NCBI RefSeq assembly: GCF_019703515.2
Contig: NC_059362.1
Span: 46,268,092-46,332,091 of the forward strand
Origin: Myxocyprinus asiaticus
Lineage: Eukaryota; Chordata; Actinopteri; Cypriniformes; Catostomidae
Length of the DNA: 64,000 nucleotides
Direction of reading: 5' to 3'
Below are positions 57,702 to 64,000 of this stretch, one piece after another; positions within the stretch are counted from its first letter, which is position 1, and every line of letters starts with the position of its first letter. Below the pieces are notes generated by a model. That model had not been told where the DNA came from. It did no database searches and worked only from the letters and a program-made list of their open reading frames with translations. A program made the position numbers and the translations under genes.

Positions 57702-57935
57702 AAACATCAAATTAACACAACACAATTTAAACATCTGTTATACATAATTAAACTCGACTTAAAACATCAAATTAACACAGCACAATTTAAACATCTGTTA
57801 TACATAATTAAACTCGACTTAAAACATCAAATTAACACAGCACAATTTAAACATCTGTTATACATAATTACACAACTTAAAACATCAAATTAACACAACA
57901 CAATTTAAACATCTGTTATACACAATTACACTCAA
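57702..57935. repeat. Four 60-bp tandem units in LINE 3' region
   Basis: Units start at 57702, 57762, 57822 and about 57879 with AAACATCAAATTAACACA and continue CAATTTAAACATCTGTTATA. Units 2 and 3 are nearly identical; the last is about 57 bp. Confidence 0.95.
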
Positions 57936-58245
57936 CAATATACAATAATAACATACATTGCACAGTATACAATATGCTGTTTTTGTTTTTTGTTTTTTTT
58001 TTTGTTTTGTTTTTTACTATATAGATACTATATAGATACACATTATTCAATAAAAATTAAAATATATATGAAAAAAGTATATATATAGAATGTACAGTAT
58101 TGTACTGTATTGACATTCAGGCTGTCGGTTGATAGTCAGTTGTTAAGAGAGACATAATATAATGACAGTAATATAATTTATGACAGTCCGGTGTGAGATA
58201 AAAGAGTAATAAAGTGCAGGGATGATGTATTTTGATCGTGGGAGA

Positions 58246-61185
58246 TCAAGAGTTCAGAAGTCTGATTGCTTGGGGGAAGAAGCTATCATGGAGTCGGCTG
58301 GTGCGTGTCCTGATGCTGCGATACCGCCTACCTGATGGTAGCAGTGAGAACAGCCCATGGCTCGGGTGGCTGGAGTCTCTGATGATCCTCCGAGCTTTTT
58401 TCACACACCGCCTTGTATATATTTCCTGGAGGGAGGGAAGCTCACCTCCGATGATGTGTTTGGCAGTTCGCACCACCCTTTGCAGTGCTTTGCGGTTGTG
58501 GGCAGTGCTATTGCCGTACCAGGCGGAGATGCAGCCAGTCAGGATGCTCTCCACAGTGCAGGTGTAGAACCGTGTGAGGATGTGGCGGTTCATTCCAAAC
58601 TTCCTCAGCCGTCTCAGGAAGAAAAGGCGCTGATGAGCCTTCTTCACAACGACTTCAGTGTGGACGGACCATGTGAGTTCCTCAGTGATGTGGACACCCA
58701 GGAACTTGAAGCTGCTGACTCTCTCCACTGGTGCCCCATTGATGGTGATGGGACTGTGTTCTCTGTCTTTTCTTCTGAAGTCCACCACAAGCTCCTTTGT
58801 CTTACTGACGTTGAGGGAGAGGTTGTGCTCCTGACACCAGTGTGTCAGAGTGTGCACCTCCTCTCTGTAGGCTGTTTCATCATTGTCAGTGATCAGACCT
58901 ACCACCGTCGTGTCATCAGCAAACTTAATGATGGCATTGGAGTTATGTGTTGCCACACAGTCATGTGTGTACAGGGAATACAGTAGTGGGCTGAGAACAC
59001 AGCCCTGCGGGGCTCCAGTGTTGAGGGTCAGTGATGAGGAGATGTTGCTGCCTATTCTAACCACCTGGCGTCTGCTTGACAGGAAGTCCAGGATCCAGCT
59101 GCACAGCGAGCTGTTTAAGCCCAGAGCCCGGAGTTTCTCATCTAGCTTGGAGGGCACTATGGTGTTGAATGCTGAGCTGTAGTCTACAAACAGCATTCTC
59201 ACATAAGTGTTCTTTTTTTCCAGGTGGGAGAGAGCAGTGTGTATTGTAGATGCAATGGCATCATCAGTGGAGCGGTTGTTACGGTAAGCAAACTGCAGCG
59301 GGTCAAGATTGAGTGGTAATACAGAGCAGATGTAATCTCTGATTAGTCTCTCAAAACATTTGCTGATGATGGGGGTCAGAGCAACAGGACGCCAGTCATT
59401 TAAACAAGTTATTTTCGATTGTTTTGGAACAGGCACAATGGTGGATGTTTTAAAGCATGTGGGGACTACAGACAAAGAGAGGGAGAGGTTGAAAATGTCC
59501 GTAAAAACACCAGCCAGCTGGTTCGCGCACGCTCTGATGACGCGGCCCGGAATGCCGTCTGGACCCGCGGCTTTGCGGATATTCACCCGTCGGAATGATC
59601 GGGTTACATCCGCTACAGAGACGGAGAGTGAACTAACCTCTGTAGCTTCGGCCGTGAGAGCTCTCTCCGCGAGGGCGGTGTTATTTCCCTCGAAACGAGC
59701 ATAAAAAGTATTTAGCTCATCTGGGAGAGAGGCAGCGGTGTTCATGGCGGAGTTTTTATTCCCTTTAAAGTCCGTGATGATGTTAATTCCCTGCCACATG
59801 CTTCTAGAGTTGGTGGTGTTAAACTGTCCCTCAATCTTACTCCTGTACTGGCGTTTTGCTGTTTTGATAGTTTTTCGGAGGGCATAACTGGCTTGTTTAT
59901 GCTCCTCCGCGTTCCCGGAATTAAAAGCGGAGGTCCGCACATTAAGTGCTGCGCGAACATCGCTGTTGATCCACGGCTTCTGATTCGGATAGATTCGCAC
60001 AGTTCTGGTCGGAATCACTTCCTCTACACACGTTCTGATGAAGCACATTACGCTATCAGCGTAAAGCTCGATGTCGTCATCAGAGGCGGACCGGAACATC
60101 TCCCAGTCCGTGCGATCAAAACAGTCTTGTAGCGTAGAGTCTGATTGGTCCGACCAGCACTGGATCGTTCTGAGGGTGGGTGCTTCCTGTTTCAGTTTCT
60201 GCCTGTAAGCGGGCAGAAGCAGAATGGAAGAGTGGTCCGATTTTCCAAATGGTGGGCGGGGGAGGGATTTGTAGCCATCCCGGAACGGAGAGTAGCAATG
60301 GTCCAAAACCCGGTCCCCTCGTGTGTTGAAACTAATGTGCTGGTGATATTTTGGTGCGACTGATTTTAAACTGGCTTTATTAAAGTCCCCGGTCACAATG
60401 AACGCGGCCTCAGGGTGCGCGGTTTCCTGCTCACTTATACTCCCATACAGTTCCTTGAGTGCCCGGTCTGTGTCGGCTTGTGGGGGGATGTACACAGCAG
60501 TGATAATGACCGCTGTGAATTCCCTCGGTAGCCAGAATGGTCGACACAGAAGCATAAGAAATTCCAGATCAGGAGAACAGAAAGACTTGATAGAATGTAT
60601 GTTCCTCTGATCGCACCAGGATTTGTTGATCATAAAACATACACCACCTCCTCTAGTTTTACCTGAGAGGTCTTTCGCTCTGTCCGCTCGGAGCATGGAA
60701 AACCCCGCGGGTTCAATGGCTGAGTCTGGAATCTCCGCAGACATCCAAGTTTCCGTAAGGCAGATAACGCAGCAGTCCCTCGTCTCTCGTTGGAAAGAGA
60801 TCCGCGCTTTCAGCTCGCAGAGCTTGTTATCCAGAGACTGAACATTTGCCAGTAGAATAGTGGGTAGCGGGGGTCGATTTGCGCGGCGTCTTACTCTGAT
60901 GAGAACGCCGGCTCTGTTTCCCCTTTTCCTCCTGCGTTTCCGCGGCCGTGCTGCCCAGACAAAGGGCTCCGCTTGCGTGTTTGTAAACAGCGGGTCGGCA
61001 TTGAGGAATGTGAAGTCCGGTTTACGGTGTGAGATCGCTGAGCCAATGTCCAAAAGTGTTTGTCTGTCGTAGACAATAAGGCAGGCAACATCCAAGACAA
61101 GAAACATAAGAATTGTAAACAAAACAAACAAACCATTGCTAAGTTGTGTCGGAGCTCGCAACGCAGCAGCCATACTCGGCGCCAT
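58246..61185 (-). CDS. LINE endonuclease/reverse transcriptase, intact 979 aa
   Basis: Residues 13-38 form a hydrophobic, membrane-like segment ([20 protein letters not shown]). Residues 82-102 are very basic ([10 protein letters not shown]). An apurinic-type endonuclease spans about 108-330, with NVQSLDN, LTETW (Glu145), TGDFN (Asp267) and SDHSS (318). The reverse transcriptase spans about 530-800: [18 protein letters not shown] (Asp668), [15 protein letters not shown] (755-758). The C-terminus ends [16 protein letters not shown], as in L2-type proteins. Every catalytic residue I can check is present and no stop interrupts the frame, so this copy could be young and possibly active. There is no separate ORF1. 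Confidence 0.93.
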   Translation of the reverse strand: MAPSMAAALRAPTQLSNGLFVLFTILMFLVLDVACLIVYDRQTLLDIGSAISHRKPDFTFLNADPLFTNTQAEPFVWAARPRKRRRKRGNRAGVLIRVRRRANRPPLPTILLANVQSLDNKLCELKARISFQRETRDCCVICLTETWMSAEIPDSAIEPAGFSMLRADRAKDLSGKTRGGGVCFMINKSWCDQRNIHSIKSFCSPDLEFLMLLCRPFWLPREFTAVIITAVYIPPQADTDRALKELYGSISEQETAHPEAAFIVTGDFNKASLKSVAPKYHQHISFNTRGDRVLDHCYSPFRDGYKSLPRPPFGKSDHSSILLLPAYRQKLKQEAPTLRTIQCWSDQSDSTLQDCFDRTDWEMFRSASDDDIELYADSVMCFIRTCVEEVIPTRTVRIYPNQKPWINSDVRAALNVRTSAFNSGNAEEHKQASYALRKTIKTAKRQYRSKIEGQFNTTNSRSMWQGINIITDFKGNKNSAMNTAASLPDELNTFYARFEGNNTALAERALTAEATEVSSLSVSVADVTRSFRRVNIRKAAGPDGIPGRVIRACANQLAGVFTDIFNLSLSLSVVPTCFKTSTIVPVPKQSKITCLNDWRPVALTPIISKCFERLIRDYICSVLPLNLDPLQFAYRNNRSTDDAIASTIHTALSHLEKKNTYVRMLFVDYSSAFNTIVPSKLDEKLRALGLNSSLCSWILDFLSSRRQVVRIGSNISSSLTLNTGAPQGCVLSPLLYSLYTHDCVATHNSNAIIKFADDTTVVGLITDNDETAYREEVHTLTHWCQEHNLSLNVSKTKELVVDFRRKDREHSPITINGAPVERVSSFKFLGVHITEELTWSVHTEVVVKKAHQRLFFLRRLRKFGMNRHILTRFYTCTVESILTGCISAWYGNSTAHNRKALQRVVRTAKHIIGGELPSLQEIYTRRCVKKARRIIRDSSHPSHGLFSLLPSGRRYRSIRTRTSRLHDSFFPQAIRLLNS

Positions 61186-61200
61186 CTTGAGTCCAGCTTA

Positions 61201-62231
61201 ATTTGAGGTTGTCTTTTAATTCCACACTTTTAATAAAAAATGTTTAACCACTTATAATGTTAGTCAAGGTTTATTGCTTTAAAAAGAGTCATAATTATGT
61301 TGTTTGGTTTTGAATATTCTAATTAATAACAACCCACCAAAACTAGACTACTTTTGAACAAGGAAAAACTAGCTTCATACAAACTGAACAATTTACTCAT
61401 GGAGCCACATTGAGAGCCCCATATCTCTGCGATTGAACCATATAGGGCCTTAAAAATGACTATTCAAAAAGAAAAGTTGGTTCTGAACCAGAAGTGTTAA
61501 TGATATTAAGATATCTTTAATATTCCTGGAGTTATAGGCACTCAAACTTTGGGAAAACGACCCAAAAAAAGAGCTTTTTCCCATTTTTGGACTTGCACCT
61601 TTGGCATATAATGCAACGAGGAGTGGTGAAGTCATCTGACTTTAGAAAGAGACCTACCAATCTCTGTGTAAAAATAATATCATGACGCTGACACCTTTCT
61701 AGGGTTCTTTTTTGACCTGTAGTTTTGCCCCAAAATAGGCGAAAACTCATTTTAACCCCTCTTGACAAAATAATGGATTACTCAGTAAACTGTGATCCAT
61801 GGCATTTCATATTTTGGCTTTCATCATTATTTATGTTTATCTTTCTGCTGAAAAAGTGTACAGTTTGGTTGATTTGACATGGAGTAACTCTACTGTACCT
61901 TTAAGACTTCTATATGTAAATGAGCTTTGTTATGACTGGCTAACCTCTTCACCTTTGAAATGAATAAGTAACTGTTTACTGTTTTGTGCCTGTACAGAAT
62001 TTAGAATATGCAACATGACGAAATCTTTTATTTTTTTCATGAAACCCATCTTGCGTAAAATCACACAATTTATGAACATTTTAGTGTTTCATGAACGAGT
62101 GCAATGTTTCTGTGCCATTCATTAATTAGGAAATATACACTTGATACATATAAATACACATGCATTCAAACATGCATGCAGAATATACAGAAACAGACTC
62201 ATGCCCACACCGCAGAGTTTTTAGTACACAC
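61201..62231. other. Intronic sequence with a dispersed repeat
   Basis: 61340-61790 (CCTGGAGTTATAGGCACTC; GGTTCTGAACCAGAAGTGTT) is related to 12110-12420. Beyond that no element or gene is recognised. Confidence 0.4.
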
Positions 62232-62384
62232 CTCCTGACTGTACTGTGCAATTATACTCTGAACAGCGCTCATGTTTGTGGCCTGCATCATGAGCGTGAC
62301 CGCCTGACCTTTACGGATCTTCACCACGCCCTGGAACACGTGAGGGTTGTTATAGCATGCTGAAAGAGTTGCTATCGCCATCAC
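62232..62384 (-). CDS. Penultimate visible exon of unrecognised gene
   Basis: This 153-nt, phase-0 exon (acceptor CCACCAG, donor GTGTGT) reads VMAIATLSACYNNPHVFQG, VVKIRKGQAVTLMM, QATNMSAVQSIIAQYSQE. Clean splice sites and uniform codon structure support a real exon. It joins to ILQKVSVTDPSQEK at 57375. The helical, Leu/Ala-rich pattern is compatible with an ARM/HEAT-like repeat. Earlier exons lie beyond 64 kb. Confidence 0.7.
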
Positions 62385-62459
62385 CTGGTGGGAGGGAGGA
62401 AACAACAACAATTCATCATGGACTTCTGTTGCGGTTATTCCAACACAATATTAACTTTT

Positions 62460-62892
62460 TTTTCCTGTCTTTTTTTATCTCCAATTTGGAATGCCCAATT
62501 CCCACTACTTAGTAGGTCCTCGTGGTGGCACGGTTACTCACCTCAATCCGGGTGGTGGAGGACAAGTCACAGTTGCCTCCGCTTCTGAGACCGTCAATCC
62601 GCGCATCTTATCACGTGACTCGTTGTGCATGACACCGCGGAGACTCACAGCATGTGGAGGCTCATGCTACTCTCCACGATCCACACACAACTTACCACAC
62701 GCCCCATTGAGAGCGAGAACCACTAATCACGACCACGAGGAGGTTACCCCATGTGACTCTACCCTCCCTAGCAACCGGGCCAATTTGGTTGCTTAGGAGA
62801 CCTGGCTGGAGTCACTCAGCATGCCCTGGATTCAAACTCGTGACTCCAGGGGTGATAGTCAGCGTCAATACTTGCTGAGATACCCAGGCCCC
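62460..62892 (-). mobile_element. tRNA-headed SINE with perfect 16-bp target duplication
   Basis: Tail at left (CTCCAATTTGGAATGCCCAA), head at right (TGCTGAGATACCCAGGCCCC). CACAATATTAACTTTT occurs at 62444-62459 and 62893-62908, so insertion is recent. It shares the CACTACTTAGTAGG variant with the copy at 27518. Confidence 0.93.
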
Positions 62893-62908
62893 CACAATAT
62901 TAACTTTT

Positions 62909-63841
62909 AAAATCCTTAAATTCGTTTTTTGTGATTCAGGTTGTTAATCGATGGTATATGCTTCTGTTGATTAGTCCATGCTATTTCAACGTAATTTTTA
63001 ACAAATCGTGTTTAACAGCGGAATTCCGGGTGAAGAACTACACTACCCATAATCCTGAAGAGAAATCGACCAATCACGTCAAAAGAGCTCCGCCCACTCC
63101 CATGGTGCACTGTGAATGATGCAATTGAGTCGCTCTCGCTACACTCTCAAAATACATGAACACACCGGCGTGCAGTTATTAATGAGCTGGTGCAAATTTA
63201 CCTACATCTGTACGATCGTTCTCGTAGAGACATTTTCCGAGAACATGTCCTGCGATTTTTAATTAGTCTACAAAAGAAATCAAATACTCTCAAGTGCCCA
63301 AAGATATGCCTCTCTTATCATCATTCTTTTGTCTTTATTCTGCACATTAACAGTCTTTTATACACCCATCTTTGCAGTAGTATCAGTGTCATCATAAATT
63401 ACAATAACAGAGTATAATCGGTGCATATTATGGCCGCGTATAGCGTGTTAGCGCAAATTAAACATTATCAACTGCATATATATTACTTTAAATCATCATC
63501 AAATGGTTAAAACAGCTTCTTTTACTGACCTCATGTCAACTCTACTCATAGAATGAGGCATAAAGTCAATGATAACACATTTTAATGTCACAGTAGTTAA
63601 GGTTTTACTGAGCATCCTCATATTTAAATGTGCATATTTAAAAAGTGGTGTGGCGGGTGTCTGAATGTTCGTGAACAGTATACCGATGCTGGGCTGTTTA
63701 GAACTTCTTTTTACCCATGAACGAAGAACGAAGAAGAACTTCTCCAGAAGTTCATTAAGGCTTTAAGAGTAACCCTAACAAAAAAATATAAACTAGACGC
63801 AAACTAGGGAATTTTTTCCTTTGTGTCAAAATATAAAAACA
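62909..63841. other. Intronic/intergenic sequence, unclassified
   Basis: GAACTACACTACCCATAATC and CACTCCCATGGTGCACTGTG (about 63035-63115) resemble sequence in the element at 46.8-47.7 kb. No gene seen. Confidence 0.35.
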
Positions 63842-64000
63842 TGAGTGACTCCAGTCAGTTGGCCCAGTTGCTAGGGAGGGTAGAGTCACATGGGGTTACC
63901 TCCTCGTGGTGACTATAATGTGGTTCTCGCTCTCGGTGGGGCGTGTGGTGAGCTGTGCGTGGATGCTGCGGAGAATAGCGTGAAGCCTCCACACGTGCCA
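63842..64000 (+). mobile_element. SINE, 5'-truncated, running off the window
   Basis: Starts at ATGAGTGACTCCAGTCAG, lacking the tRNA head and a few internal bases, and continues through the body to the window end. Confidence 0.88.

Larger units (their letters stand above)
57560..61200 (-). mobile_element. Apparently full-length L2/CR1-type LINE
   Basis: The minus-strand element begins near GGACTCAAGATGGCGCCGAG (short 5' leader), contains one intact 979-codon frame, and has a 3' region with four 60-bp tandem units (57702-57935). It ends CAATAAAGTGATTTGATTTG with (TGATT)n-type repeats instead of poly(A), typical of the L2/CR1 group. It lies in the intron between the exons at 62232-62384 and 57151-57375, in the same orientation as that gene. 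Confidence 0.9.

Noticed and set aside
58357..58986. 209-codon plus-strand open frame
   Set aside because: It is the antisense shadow of the LINE reverse transcriptase frame.

Overview
This is vertebrate nuclear DNA, almost certainly from a teleost and probably a cyprinid-type fish. It has split genes with GT-AG introns, dense DNA-transposon relics (Tc1, hAT-like, piggyBac-like, many short inverted-repeat elements), at least ten copies of one tRNA-headed SINE, an L2/CR1-type LINE, and long CA, TA and GACA simple repeats. There are no operons, CRISPR arrays or prokaryotic signals. All recognisable genes lie on the minus strand, apart from two doubtful plus-strand exons at the extreme left edge.

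The centre of the window (about 11.2-46.5 kb) is one complete gene, the fish orthologue of NCOA7 (nuclear receptor coactivator 7; LysM, GRAM-like and TLDc domains). I rebuilt 15 coding exons. Their lengths sum to 2409 nt, an uninterrupted 802-codon frame plus stop, and every junction keeps phase. One 105-bp intron uses a GC donor. The gene is spread over 33 kb mainly because its introns are filled with nested transposons and, in intron 10, a 1.7-kb GACA array.

Upstream on the same strand (48.4-53.3 kb) is a decayed cathepsin B gene. It keeps the exons carrying the catalytic Cys, His and Asn, but it has a frameshift, a nonsense codon, no start codon and no occluding-loop exon. Further upstream are the last two visible exons of an unrecognised protein ending in a hydrophobic C-terminal segment (57.15-57.38 and 62.23-62.38 kb). 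A full-length-looking LINE with an intact 979-residue endonuclease/reverse transcriptase frame sits in the intron between them.

The left 11 kb has almost no genes. It holds CA/CT microsatellites, a long minisatellite built on a CCTAGCAAC core, a nested transposon, and a 2.6-kb degenerate array just 3' of ncoa7 that repeats a TGACGCAAT-like core about 15 times. The most notable observations are that array, the GC-AG mini-intron in ncoa7, an inverted duplication of a hAT insertion junction, a three-layer piggyBac-like/hAT nest, the cathepsin B relic and the intact LINE. I found no clearly new biochemical system.
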